DNA of 46,065 nucleotides from Akkermansiaceae bacterium (GTDB lineage: Bacteria > Verrucomicrobiota > Verrucomicrobiia > Verrucomicrobiales > Akkermansiaceae), in contig JAKMGP010000339.1 of NCBI GenBank assembly GCA_022424905.1, forward strand, positions 1-46,065, written 5' to 3'. The notes beneath the pieces are model-generated. The model was not told the origin of the DNA. It ran no database searches and worked only from the letters and a program-made list of their open reading frames with translations. Shown here one piece after another: positions 25,665 through 34,054 of the stretch. The translations under genes and the position numbers were made by a program. The number at the start of each line of letters is the position of its first letter. Position 1 is the stretch's first letter.

Positions 25665-25688
25665 TCTGGCATGATTTATGTTAGGATC
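25665..25688 (+). promoter_or_regulatory. Candidate pckA promoter, possibly leaderless
   Basis: TTCACT and TAGGAT are spaced by about 16 bases, with TAGGAT ending about six bases before the GTG start. If real, transcription would begin at or very near the start codon. The region 25531-25664 between the two genes holds a weak GGGGC/GCCCC hairpin near 25565-25582 and nothing else I can name. Confidence 0.3.
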
Positions 25689-25693
25689 GCCCT

Positions 25694-27298
25694 GTGAAAA
25701 CCGTCGATCTCTCCCACCTCGGCATCGAAGCTCAAAACATTGCCCGCAATCCTGCCACTTCACGGCTCTACATGGACGCAATCCGCTACGAGCCGTCCAC
25801 CAGCCTTTCGGCTTTCGGTGCACTCATTGCCTACTCCGGTGAAAAAACTGGTCGTTCGCCCAGCGACAAACGGATCACCGAAAATGCCGCCTCCAAAGAT
25901 TACGTCTGGTGGGGCGACATCAACATGCCCATCGGTGAGCACACCTTCGAGATCAACCGCGAGCGAGCCAAGGACTACCTCAACACCCGCCAGCAGATTT
26001 ACGTCATCGATGCTTTCGCCGGCTGGGATCCCGAGAACCGCATCAAAGTCCGCGTCATCTGCACCCGCCCTTACCACGCACTCTTCATGCAGATCATGCT
26101 CATCAATCCATCCAAGGAGGAATTAGCCGACTTCGGCGAGCCTGATTTCACCATTTACAATGCGGGCCAATTCCCAGCCAACCGCCTCACCGAAGGCATG
26201 ACCTCGAAGACCTCCATTGACGTCTGCTTCGAGGAAAAGGAAATGGTCATTCTGGGCACCGAATACGCCGGCGAAATGAAGAAAGGAGTCTTCACCCTGA
26301 TGCACTACCTTATGCCAATGAAGGGGCATCTCTCGATGCACTGTTCGGCCACCGCCTGCTCTACCACCCATCGGTCAGCTATCCTTTTCGGCCTGTCCGG
26401 CACCGGTAAAACCACTCTCTCCGCCGACCCCACCCGCAAGCTCATTGGAGACGACGAACACGTCTGGACCGACACCGGCGTCTTCAATATCGAGGGCGGC
26501 TGCTACGCCAAAGCGATCGATCTTTCCAAGGAAACCGAGCCAGATATTTACAACGCGCTCCACTATGGTGCTGTCCTCGAAAATGTGGTGCACGACGAAG
26601 ACTACAACGTTGATTTCCACGACACTTCGCTCACGCAAAACACCCGTGGAGCTTACCCTATCGAGTTCATCGACAACGCTCTCGTTCCCTGCATCGCGGG
26701 ACATCCGACCGATATCATCTTCCTCACGTGCGATGCCTTCGGCGTGCTCCCACCCGTCGCTAAGCTAAGCGAAGAGCAGGCTATGTATCACTTCATTTCC
26801 GGCTACACCGCCAAGGTTGCTGGAACCGAGATGGGCGTCACCGAACCAACTGCCACTTTCTCGGCTTGCTTCGGTGCACCATTCCTGGTGCTTCACCCTT
26901 CACGCTACGCCAAGCTCCTCGCTGAGAAGATGAAGGACCATAAGGTCGACGTCTGGCTCGTTAACACTGGCTGGATCAAAGGCGGATACGGTTCCGGAGA
27001 ACGCATCAAGCTGAAGTATTCCCGCGCCATCGTAGAATCAATCTACAATGGTAAACTCGCGCAAGCCCCGGTCGTAACCGACCCCGTTTTTGGATTTCGA
27101 ACCGTCACCGAAGTTCCGGAAGTTCCATCAGACATTCTCATTCCCCGCAACAGCTGGGCAGACCAAGCCACCTTCGATACCAGCGCACGCAAGCTCGCTG
27201 ACCTTTTCCTCGAGAACTTCAAAACTTACGAGAGAGGAAGCAGCCACGAAATCATCAGCGGCGGTCCAAAAAGATCTGAAGCCACGGCAAAATCATAA
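25694..27298 (+). CDS. pckA: Phosphoenolpyruvate carboxykinase (ATP)
   Basis: Gluconeogenic enzyme converting oxaloacetate and ATP to phosphoenolpyruvate, CO2 and ADP. The 534-residue length fits the ATP-dependent family. Motifs are TGRSPSDKR, the Mn/Mg-binding region with [13 protein letters not shown], the kinase-1 P-loop [14 protein letters not shown] (233-246), the kinase-2 motif IGDDEH (251-256) and [13 protein letters not shown]. The start is GTG, six bases after a possible -10 box, so the mRNA may be leaderless. Codon use is strongly C-ended, as in lpxC-fabZ, which is common in well-expressed genes. Confidence 0.97.
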   Translation: MKTVDLSHLGIEAQNIARNPATSRLYMDAIRYEPSTSLSAFGALIAYSGEKTGRSPSDKRITENAASKDYVWWGDINMPIGEHTFEINRERAKDYLNTRQQIYVIDAFAGWDPENRIKVRVICTRPYHALFMQIMLINPSKEELADFGEPDFTIYNAGQFPANRLTEGMTSKTSIDVCFEEKEMVILGTEYAGEMKKGVFTLMHYLMPMKGHLSMHCSATACSTTHRSAILFGLSGTGKTTLSADPTRKLIGDDEHVWTDTGVFNIEGGCYAKAIDLSKETEPDIYNALHYGAVLENVVHDEDYNVDFHDTSLTQNTRGAYPIEFIDNALVPCIAGHPTDIIFLTCDAFGVLPPVAKLSEEQAMYHFISGYTAKVAGTEMGVTEPTATFSACFGAPFLVLHPSRYAKLLAEKMKDHKVDVWLVNTGWIKGGYGSGERIKLKYSRAIVESIYNGKLAQAPVVTDPVFGFRTVTEVPEVPSDILIPRNSWADQATFDTSARKLADLFLENFKTYERGSSHEIISGGPKRSEATAKS

Positions 27299-27357
27299 GA
27301 AAAGGCCGCAACGCTTTTATCGAGAATAGAAGCTTTCAGGCGTGTCAGCCCATCAAA

Positions 27358-27561
27358 TTAATCTTCCCGGGTCTCCTTCCACTTTGTCGGAGGCGAAGAT
27401 TTTTCCTTGCCCAACACCTCGCTCTGTTCCAACCCGACGCCAACCGCTCTTCCCACTCCTTGCAAGGTCCGAATTGGCATTTGCGTAGCAGAACGAAGCA
27501 AACCACAAGAACTCAGGGCGAGGGAGCAAATCATTAAGGTCGGGAGCAATAAAAGTTTCAT
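27358..27561 (-). CDS. Small lipoprotein, unknown function
   Basis: A 67-residue protein with a lipoprotein signal peptide (MKLLLLPTLMICSLALSSC, lipobox LSSC with Cys19). The mature part of 48 residues holds a short segment GVGRAVGVGLEQSE and a charged, Lys/Glu-rich tail. No family is recognised. Small lipoproteins of this shape with a TLQGVGRAVG-like centre would be held at the inner or outer membrane. It converges on pckA and is divergent from the phosphatase gene. An overlapping 119-residue frame on the same strand (27353-27712) has no signal and is treated as a shadow. Confidence 0.65.
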   Translation of the reverse strand: MKLLLLPTLMICSLALSSCGLLRSATQMPIRTLQGVGRAVGVGLEQSEVLGKEKSSPPTKWKETRED

Positions 27562-27656
27562 ACGGACTTCTGCATACTCCCACTTCTACTCTTCCGTCAA
27601 ACTTACAATCTTGATTGCGAAATTCTGAAAACCTCTCAACCTCCAATTCGTCGCAC

Positions 27657-29597
27657 ATGAAACCCCTTATTTTTCTCCTCTTAAGCTCTCTCTTCGTTTC
27701 TGCCGCCATCATCGAAGAATTCTCCCGTCAACCCTACGTTCAATTGGCAACGGATAGCTCCATGCGTGTCGTTTGGCGTGCCCGCACCGAGATGAAGCCA
27801 AGAGTCGTTTTCGGAACATCCATCGACCACCTTTCCTCGGAAGTTCCCGCTGAACAGCTTATCACCCGGAAACATCCGTCAATCGATGAAATAAATCCAA
27901 TCTTCAAAGATGCCCCGGTCGACACACGCCAATTCGAAGCCACCCTCACAGGGCTTAAACCACTTACCAGTTACTACTATGCGATTTATGACGGAGACAA
28001 ACGCCTGACCCCAGCCGACATTTCCTACCGTTTCAAAACCAACCCCGTTCCCGGATCAGATACTCCGGTTTACTTCTGGGTCGTCGGCGACTCCGGTACT
28101 GGAAGTAAGGCGCAGGCCGAGGTTCATACTTCCATGGTCGAGCACACCGCCAAGAACGGACGCCCCATCGACCTTTACCTTCACGTCGGTGATATGGCTT
28201 ATGGTTCCGGCACTAACAAGGAATTCAGCGACCGTTTTTTTAAGATGTATGAGCCCACTCTCCGCAACACCGTTTGCTGGGGTTCCATGGGCAACCACGA
28301 GGGCCGCACCTCCAAAGGAGCAACCGGGGTCGGACCATTTTACGATGCCTTCATCAGCCCCACCAAAGCCGAAGCAGGTGGTCTTCCATCCGGGAAGGAA
28401 GCCTTCTACTCGTTCGACTGGGGCAAGGTCCACTTCATTTGCCTCGACTCTCACGACCTTGATCGCCGCCCTACCGGCGAAATGGCTCAGTGGCTCAAGG
28501 CCGACCTCGAGAAAACCAAGGCGAAATTCCTAGTCGCCTTCTTTCACCACCCTCCTTACACCAAGGGCTCACACGATTCGGATCGCGAAGGCCAGCTCGT
28601 CGAAATGCGCGAGCACATCATGCCCATTCTCGAAAGCGGCGGTGTAGATCTTGTCTTTACTGGACACTCCCACATTTACGAACGCTCTATGCTCATCGAC
28701 GGAGCCTACCAAACTCCCTCGGTTGCCAAAGGAGTCATCCTAGACGATGGCGACGGAGACCCAGCAGGCGACGGAGCCTACCGCAAGAGCGAGGGCCTGA
28801 AGCCAAACAATGGCCATGTCTCGATTGTTACCGGTCATGGCGGCACCGGTAACCGACGCTCTGGCACCCACCCGGTCATGCGCCGTATCATCCTCGATCA
28901 CGGCTCCTGCCTCATCACAATCGCCGATGATACCATCAAGGGAGAAATGCTCAATTCCAAAGGTGTTATTCGTGACACCTTCGCCATCAAAAAAAGCGGA
29001 GAAGTCATCCACACTATCGTCGAAAACCCCTGGCAAGCTGAACCATTGCAGAAAGATCAGAAGAAGCCAGCCAGTCCCACCGCTCCCCGTAACGCCGCCG
29101 CGCTCATCGATAAGAACGCGACTTGGTCTTACCTCGCAGGCTCTCATCCATCAGGTAATGTGACTGATTGGGCAGCGCCCGATTACGATGTCTCCGACTG
29201 GAAAACTGGCAAAGCTGGTTTCGGTTACGGTGATAACGATGACACCACACAAATTGAAATGGGTGGAAAATTCACCACTATTTATATCCGCAAGGAATTT
29301 AAACTCCCCAAAAAAGCCAATCTCGAAAAACTTGGCCTTCATATTTCCTACGATGACGCCTTTATTGCCTACCTCAATGGCCACGAGGTCTACCGTCAGG
29401 GAGTTGACAAGAAACAGGGCAAAGAGGCAGACGGCTTCACCACCCACGAAGCTGAAGGCTTCGAGTACTTTCCCCTTAAAGGAATCTCAAAGATCCTAAA
29501 GCCCGGACAAAAGAACGTCCTAGCGATTGAAGGACACAACGCGAACATCGGCAGTTCCGACTTCACTCTCCACCCCCGGTTTCTCCTCAAAAAGTAG
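27657..29597 (+). CDS. Secreted purple-acid-phosphatase-like metallophosphoesterase
   Basis: A 646-residue exported enzyme starting at the ATG at 27657, which opens the signal peptide (MKPLIFLLLSSLFVSAAIIEE). Domain order is a fibronectin-III-like N-terminal domain (about 25-130, with PYVQLATDSSMRVVW), a calcineurin-type phosphoesterase core (about 138-440) and a C-terminal beta-sandwich (about 490-646), with SYLAGSHPSG, TTIYIRKEFKLP and YLNGHEVYRQG typical of galactose-binding-like modules. Metal motifs are GDSGTG (144-149), GDMAY (178-182), GNHEG (212-216), FHHPPYT (His297, His298) and GHSHIYER (336-343). It likely scavenges phosphate from organic esters in the periplasm or outside. The TPR gene follows two bases after the stop. 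Confidence 0.9.
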   Translation: MKPLIFLLLSSLFVSAAIIEEFSRQPYVQLATDSSMRVVWRARTEMKPRVVFGTSIDHLSSEVPAEQLITRKHPSIDEINPIFKDAPVDTRQFEATLTGLKPLTSYYYAIYDGDKRLTPADISYRFKTNPVPGSDTPVYFWVVGDSGTGSKAQAEVHTSMVEHTAKNGRPIDLYLHVGDMAYGSGTNKEFSDRFFKMYEPTLRNTVCWGSMGNHEGRTSKGATGVGPFYDAFISPTKAEAGGLPSGKEAFYSFDWGKVHFICLDSHDLDRRPTGEMAQWLKADLEKTKAKFLVAFFHHPPYTKGSHDSDREGQLVEMREHIMPILESGGVDLVFTGHSHIYERSMLIDGAYQTPSVAKGVILDDGDGDPAGDGAYRKSEGLKPNNGHVSIVTGHGGTGNRRSGTHPVMRRIILDHGSCLITIADDTIKGEMLNSKGVIRDTFAIKKSGEVIHTIVENPWQAEPLQKDQKKPASPTAPRNAAALIDKNATWSYLAGSHPSGNVTDWAAPDYDVSDWKTGKAGFGYGDNDDTTQIEMGGKFTTIYIRKEFKLPKKANLEKLGLHISYDDAFIAYLNGHEVYRQGVDKKQGKEADGFTTHEAEGFEYFPLKGISKILKPGQKNVLAIEGHNANIGSSDFTLHPRFLLKK

Positions 29598-29599
29598 TC

Positions 29600-30496
29600 A
29601 TGCTCTGCTCGCGCCCTCTTTTACTCGTCCTCGTTTTTACGCCCGTTCTTGTATTAGCGCACACCGATATCTCCGAGACGATCAAAGCATTAACGAGGAG
29701 AATTGAAACCGAGCCCACCGCAGATCTCTACTACCAACGGGCAACCGAGTTTCGCGCACTTCAGGAAAAGATCCACGCTATCGAGGATCTCGAATCGGCT
29801 CTCAAGATAGAGCCACACAACCGCCACGCCCTCGTCGCTCTCGTCCAACTTTACGAGACCGATAAGAAAGGCAAGGCTCTCATCTCGAGGTATCAGAAAT
29901 TTGCGGGAAACAAGGAAGAAAAATTTGAAGCTCACTACCTTCTTGCAAGCTACAACGCTAAGCTGGGACTCATCGAACTAGCCAGCTCACAATGTGACAC
30001 GCTTCATCTCATCCGTCCCAACGAGGACCCCGCGCTCGACCTCTTCCACGCCGGTTTACTACTCAAACTTCAACGCCCTAATGAGGCAGCCACCATCTTA
30101 AAAAAATCGCTGAATCGTACGAAGTCAATCGTAGTTCGTAACAATTGGGTCGATGCTGCCCTCACCGCTGGCCAGACAGAAGCTGTTCTTCCCCTGATCG
30201 AGAAAGAACTTTCCTCTTCCCGATTCCGCTCGTCCTGGCTCATTCGGCGCGCCCGCGCGTCCCTCATCCTTAAGAGAAAGGAAGCTGCTCAAGCCGACCT
30301 TCGTGAAGCCCTTGTCGAGATCGCTCCCCGCATCAACTCGGAGCGCCCCGACTTCACACTCATCGCTGACCGCGGCCTCATTCACGCCCTCATGGGGAAC
30401 AAAACCCAGGCAAAAAACGATCTCAAGATCCTCAAAAAATCGGGCTACTCACCCAACGCCTATCGTCTCCTCAGCAGCGCTCTAGCTGAACAATAG
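29600..30496 (+). CDS. Exported TPR-repeat protein
   Basis: A 298-residue protein with signal peptide (MLCSRPLLLVLVFTPVLVLA). Helical pairs with TPR spacing follow, for example LYYQRATEFRALQEKIHAIE with DLESALKIEPHNRHALVALV (about 42-80) and later units to the C-terminus. No catalytic residues are seen. It begins two bases after the phosphatase stop, so the two are probably one operon, and it may serve as a partner of the phosphatase or of an envelope complex. The partner cannot be read from the sequence. Confidence 0.85.
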   Translation: MLCSRPLLLVLVFTPVLVLAHTDISETIKALTRRIETEPTADLYYQRATEFRALQEKIHAIEDLESALKIEPHNRHALVALVQLYETDKKGKALISRYQKFAGNKEEKFEAHYLLASYNAKLGLIELASSQCDTLHLIRPNEDPALDLFHAGLLLKLQRPNEAATILKKSLNRTKSIVVRNNWVDAALTAGQTEAVLPLIEKELSSSRFRSSWLIRRARASLILKRKEAAQADLREALVEIAPRINSERPDFTLIADRGLIHALMGNKTQAKNDLKILKKSGYSPNAYRLLSSALAEQ

Positions 30497-30566
30497 CGCC
30501 CATTTCACAGATTCTCCTCCTCTCCTTCACTTTCTCTACACAAAGATGAATCAGTTTTGAGGTGAA

Positions 30567-31469
30567 ATGAAGAGCATCCTCGCACCACCGTTCGAAATTC
30601 TCATCGCAAAGCACACCGGTATGTGTTTCGGCGTCCGCCAGGCCATCGAGACTACCGAGACACTTCTCCAAAAAAACTCTGCCACCATTCTAGGGCAACT
30701 TGCCCACAACCCGACCGTTAAATCTCGGCTCGCTGCCAAAGGCGCAAGAACTGCGCCACTCGAAAAATCGCAAGCTCCCACCAAGCAAGTTATCATCACC
30801 GCACACGGTGCCGCTGATCGCGACCGCAAACGTTGGAGCAATGCCGGCTATCAGGTCACTGACACCACCTGCCCGCTCGTCAAAGTCGCACACGCCAAGC
30901 TGGCCAAAGTTGTCGCTGAAGGATTCCAACCTGTCATCATTGGAAAGGAAGGGCACGTCGAAGTCCGCGGTCTTCAGGGAGATTTCCCAAAGGCCCAAGT
31001 CATTCTTCACCCGGATGACATCGCGACCATTCCACATGTCGAACGCCTCGGCATTATTTCACAAACCACCCAGCCCATCGACCGTGTTCGTGCACTTGTA
31101 AAGGAAGTTCGCAAACAGCGACCTGGGGTAGAAGTGGTCTACTTTGACACAGTCTGTTATCCCACCAAAGATCGTCAGACCGCGCTTCACGAACTCTGCC
31201 ACGCCGCCGAACTCGTTTTTGCAATTGGAGGGAAAAACTCCAACAATACTGCACAACTTGCCCGCACCGCTCGTAAACTGGGTTGTAAAGCCTACCACAT
31301 CGAAGCACCAAATGACATCAAACCCGAGTGGCTCGATGGCATCCGCAAGATTGGAGTAACGGCTGGGACCTCAACCCTTGACGAGAGCCTAGACGCAGTG
31401 GTTCTTCATCTTCAGGTTCTCGCTAAGACCCAAAAATCTTTTTCAAACCAACTTTCCAAAGCCTCCTGA
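30567..31469 (+). CDS. ispH: 4-hydroxy-3-methylbut-2-enyl diphosphate reductase
   Basis: Last enzyme of the MEP isoprenoid pathway, an Fe-S protein that makes IPP and DMAPP. The three cluster cysteines are Cys20 (HTGMCFGVRQA), Cys102 (DTTCPLV) and Cys197 (DTVCYPTKDRQ). Other family motifs are QLAHNPTV, TAHGAA, IIGKEGHVEVRGL, ISQTTQP, GGKNSNNTAQLA and VTAGTSTLDES. The 300-residue length is usual. A good Shine-Dalgarno (GAGGTG) sits just before the ATG, one of few in the window. The gene is convergent with the DUF6174-like gene, with 19 bases between the stops. Confidence 0.96.
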   Translation: MKSILAPPFEILIAKHTGMCFGVRQAIETTETLLQKNSATILGQLAHNPTVKSRLAAKGARTAPLEKSQAPTKQVIITAHGAADRDRKRWSNAGYQVTDTTCPLVKVAHAKLAKVVAEGFQPVIIGKEGHVEVRGLQGDFPKAQVILHPDDIATIPHVERLGIISQTTQPIDRVRALVKEVRKQRPGVEVVYFDTVCYPTKDRQTALHELCHAAELVFAIGGKNSNNTAQLARTARKLGCKAYHIEAPNDIKPEWLDGIRKIGVTAGTSTLDESLDAVVLHLQVLAKTQKSFSNQLSKAS

Positions 31470-31488
31470 TCCACTCAACTCTCACGCT

Positions 31489-32172
31489 TCACTCCAGAGG
31501 AGTTATTTCACTGATGGTCCACCCTCGCTCCTCATCCGCGATCATTTTACTAATGTCGATATAACCCGATTCCGGATACCCCAATTCCGAATTCCAATCG
31601 ATCTCAACAATAACCGCATTTTGATCAATCGCTGAAGCAACTGTCGCAAACCAATCCTCAATCGTCCTGCTAGGAGGAGGTTCGAAAAAAGGTGGCCAAG
31701 CCAAAATTGTTTCTACCTCTGTCACCTCACCATCAACCACCGTATAACGAGCCTCATAGCTAATCATTCCTTGGTTTGAATTCACCAAATAACTATAGTT
31801 GGTAAGATTAGATTCATCCCATCTAGCCAGCGCGGCCAAATACTTTTGCTTCACCTCTTCGTTCCGAGAAAATTTCTTAGCCCTGAAAAACACCTTTTCT
31901 AAATCCCCTATTCCCAAGGTTGCGCGATCAGCTTTCACCCCAAAACCTACCACGTCCCAGCTTCCCTCAAGAGGAACCAGATCGGTCCACTTTACACCAT
32001 CTCTCGATTGCTGCAGTATCCAGCTTTCGGATAGATCAACCGTCTTGAGCTGAAAAGTCATTGAATCACCTTTCATCGTCAGTTCCAGAGGAGGCAAGTC
32101 TTGGCCCCGCAACTTCAAACACAGGCTAAAAATAAAAACCGCCGCGAAAAAAAGTGCTCTCTCAGTATTCAC
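31489..32172 (-). CDS. Exported DUF6174-like protein
   Basis: A 227-residue protein with signal peptide (about 1-23, cut near KLRGQ). The N-terminal half (about 25-100) looks like a small beta domain with the phrase ESWILQQSRDGVKWTDLVPL, as in sequences compared with expected values in Verrucomicrobia extracellular proteins. The C-terminal half (about 105-220) resembles DUF6174: LTNYSYLVNSNQG, ARYTVVDGEVTEV, TIEDWFATVASAI, and YPESGYIDISKMIADEE. Function is unknown; the family is a small secreted domain. It is divergent from the EamA transporter. Confidence 0.7.
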   Translation of the reverse strand: MNTERALFFAAVFIFSLCLKLRGQDLPPLELTMKGDSMTFQLKTVDLSESWILQQSRDGVKWTDLVPLEGSWDVVGFGVKADRATLGIGDLEKVFFRAKKFSRNEEVKQKYLAALARWDESNLTNYSYLVNSNQGMISYEARYTVVDGEVTEVETILAWPPFFEPPPSRTIEDWFATVASAIDQNAVIVEIDWNSELGYPESGYIDISKMIADEERGWTISEITPLE

Positions 32173-32254
32173 TGTGCTGATCTAAGAACCTCATTGATTA
32201 ATAGCGAGAATTTTCTGGCAGACCAGTAGATCGGATTCATCTTCCCTCCTCAAC

Positions 32255-33202
32255 ATGCGTGAGCCCTCCGTTGCTGCCGATCACTCGTCCGTGTTCTTCT
32301 TCAAAAGTCCACTTCTGCCAGTAATAGTTTGTTCTCTGCTTTGGGGGAGCGCCTTTCCGGCGATCAAAACAGTCTACCAAAATTGGGAAGCCCAAGGATT
32401 AGAGAAATCTCTTCCCATTATTCTCCTCTTTGCAGGCGTGCGATTCTCCCTCTCCGGAGCCAGCCTTCTTGTCCTTGGGAAAAACCTAAAGAGTGAGCTT
32501 CAGCTCACGTCATGGAGGCTGATCGCGGGGCTCGCTCTCGCTCAGACCTTCATTCAATACCTATTCTTCTATCAAGCAGTCTCCGTTTCGAGCGCTAGCC
32601 TCGCCGCCCTGCTAGTCGCAACTGGGAGTTTCTGGTGGATGATTCTCGCTCCTTTGATCCAGAAAACCCCTTGGCCCTCTCCAACTCAGTGGTTCGGTCT
32701 CATGCTCGGCGGTTTAGGTGTGGTCTTGGCCATTTATAAACCAGGCGCTGGGGCTGGAAATCCCATCCTTGGAGCCTTCTTCATGCTCACCGCTACCGCC
32801 AGCGGAGCGATCGCCATCATCATTTTTGCAAAAATTAAGCCCACCATGTCGGCCATCAATGCGACCGGACTCTCGCTCTTCCTTGGAGGGATTGGACTGA
32901 CCTTGATTGGCGGGCAGGCCCTTTGGAGGATTGGAGAAATGTTCGATCACTCAAGCACTCTGGCCACCCTCTGGCTCGCATTCGTCTCTGCAACAGCCTT
33001 CAGCATTTGGAATCATCTCTCCACCATTTTTCCTGTCACCCTTTTGGCGAGTTATCGATTTTTAATTCCAATCTGCGGCGTTTCCGAAGCGCTTGTTTTC
33101 CTCAAAACAGAATTAGCCGGATGGGGATTAATGATTGGAGGAATCCTCGTAGTCACGAGTATGGTCCTCGCCAAAAACAATAGCTCTGACAGAAAAAACT
33201 AA
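32255..33202 (+). CDS. EamA/DMT-family transporter
   Basis: A 315-residue inner-membrane protein with about ten hydrophobic helices in two EamA repeats (about 20-160 and 175-305). The first repeat opens with VIVCSLLWGSAFPAIK, the typical WGSxF element of the family, and the first half includes FIQYLFFYQAVSVSSAS, matching the conserved region before the fifth helix. Members export amino acids, metabolites or drugs; the substrate is not predictable here. The gene is not linked to a pathway in the window. A short TTG-started ORF follows three bases later. Confidence 0.9.
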   Translation: MREPSVAADHSSVFFFKSPLLPVIVCSLLWGSAFPAIKTVYQNWEAQGLEKSLPIILLFAGVRFSLSGASLLVLGKNLKSELQLTSWRLIAGLALAQTFIQYLFFYQAVSVSSASLAALLVATGSFWWMILAPLIQKTPWPSPTQWFGLMLGGLGVVLAIYKPGAGAGNPILGAFFMLTATASGAIAIIIFAKIKPTMSAINATGLSLFLGGIGLTLIGGQALWRIGEMFDHSSTLATLWLAFVSATAFSIWNHLSTIFPVTLLASYRFLIPICGVSEALVFLKTELAGWGLMIGGILVVTSMVLAKNNSSDRKN

Positions 33203-33205
33203 TCC

Positions 33206-33355
33206 TTGAAACCCATTCGAATTAATCCTGACCGCCCTAAGTTTATTCCACGCCTCGCTAAAAAAGAAACCTATCCGGCTTTCCTAAAAAAACCCAAAAC
33301 GGGACACTTTGAACCCGCAGCGCTTGCCATGAGCTTTCACGAGATGAAACCCTAA
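33206..33355 (+). CDS. Possible small basic protein
   Basis: An open frame of 49 residues with a TTG start, four bases after the EamA stop. The sequence is Lys- and Pro-rich (KPIRINPDRPKF, KKETYPAFLKKPKTG) and ends FHEMKP. Codon choice looks like coding DNA and no other gene covers this stretch, but there is no Shine-Dalgarno and I recognise no family. It may be a remnant or a chance frame. Confidence 0.35.
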   Translation: MKPIRINPDRPKFIPRLAKKETYPAFLKKPKTGHFEPAALAMSFHEMKP

Positions 33356-33401
33356 CATTCTGGCTGGTCACTTCAGCTGAATTCCCTCATCAATACTGCC
33401 T

Positions 33402-33929
33402 ATGAAACTACCAATTCATCTCTTCGCCATCTTTTCGTTCTTTGTCTCACTCGTATCCGCCAAGGAATCCGAATTCCGCACCGCTACCATCGATCTTGGC
33501 ATTGTTGTAAGCGATCTCGACAAATCGATGAAATTCTACACCAACGCGATCGGCTTCAGCTCCACGGGAGAATTCACTGCCGCTAAAGACGTGACTCGTG
33601 ATTCAGGGCTCAGCGCCGGAGAAGAAATCGTTATTAAAAAACTCTCCCTCGGTAAAGGCAACGGTGCGACCACAATCAAGCTCATGCAGTCCGCCATAGA
33701 CAAAAGTAAAATGAGCGATCAAACCTACATCACAAGCAGCCTAGGATTCAGCTACTTGACCATTCACGTAAACAGTACTAAGACCGCCCTTGAGCGCCTT
33801 AAAAAAGCCGGTGTTCAAGTCCTCGCTAAAGGCCCAGCTCTCATCCCCGGCACAAAAGTGGCCCTTACAGTGGTAAAAGACCCCGATGGCAATTTCGTCG
33901 AGCTTGTCGGACCAGCAGACCACCAGTAG
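33402..33929 (+). CDS. Exported VOC (glyoxalase/bleomycin-resistance) domain protein
   Basis: A 175-residue protein with a signal peptide (MKLPIHLFAIFSFFVSLVSA), unusual for the mostly cytoplasmic VOC superfamily. The domain has the paired beta-alpha-beta-beta-beta units: ATIDLGIVVSDLDKSMKFYTN in two strands plus helix near 30-50, then FSYLTIHVNSTKTALERLKK and KDPDGNFVELVGP at the end. The usual first metal His at the start of the first unit is replaced (TIDLGIVV), while the second-unit His (TIHV) and final Glu (FVELVG) are kept. It may bind a ligand or metal in altered form, or be non-catalytic. A strong terminator follows. Confidence 0.85.
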   Translation: MKLPIHLFAIFSFFVSLVSAKESEFRTATIDLGIVVSDLDKSMKFYTNAIGFSSTGEFTAAKDVTRDSGLSAGEEIVIKKLSLGKGNGATTIKLMQSAIDKSKMSDQTYITSSLGFSYLTIHVNSTKTALERLKKAGVQVLAKGPALIPGTKVALTVVKDPDGNFVELVGPADHQ

Positions 33930-33961
33930 CCAAAACCCCAAATCCATCCTTCCAAACACCC

Positions 33962-33999
33962 AGCTGTAAGCTCCTACCATGGAGCATACAGCTTTTTTT
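33962..33999 (+). terminator. Strong rho-independent terminator after the VOC gene
   Basis: AGCTGTA (33962-33968) pairs with TACAGCT (33987-33993), followed across one A-A mismatch by GCTCC (33970-33974) with GGAGC (33981-33985), closing a 6-base loop. A run of seven T follows (33993-33999). It separates the VOC gene from the sulfatase. Confidence 0.92.
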
Positions 34000-34054
34000 C
34001 TTGGCGAGAGACTTTGTCTTGGGTTTCTCAGCAAAGGACTATAATGAATTAAGC

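Noticed and set aside
27353..27712. 119-residue minus-strand frame over the small lipoprotein
   Set aside because: No signal peptide or family motif; it overlaps the phosphatase start, while the shorter frame has a good lipobox.
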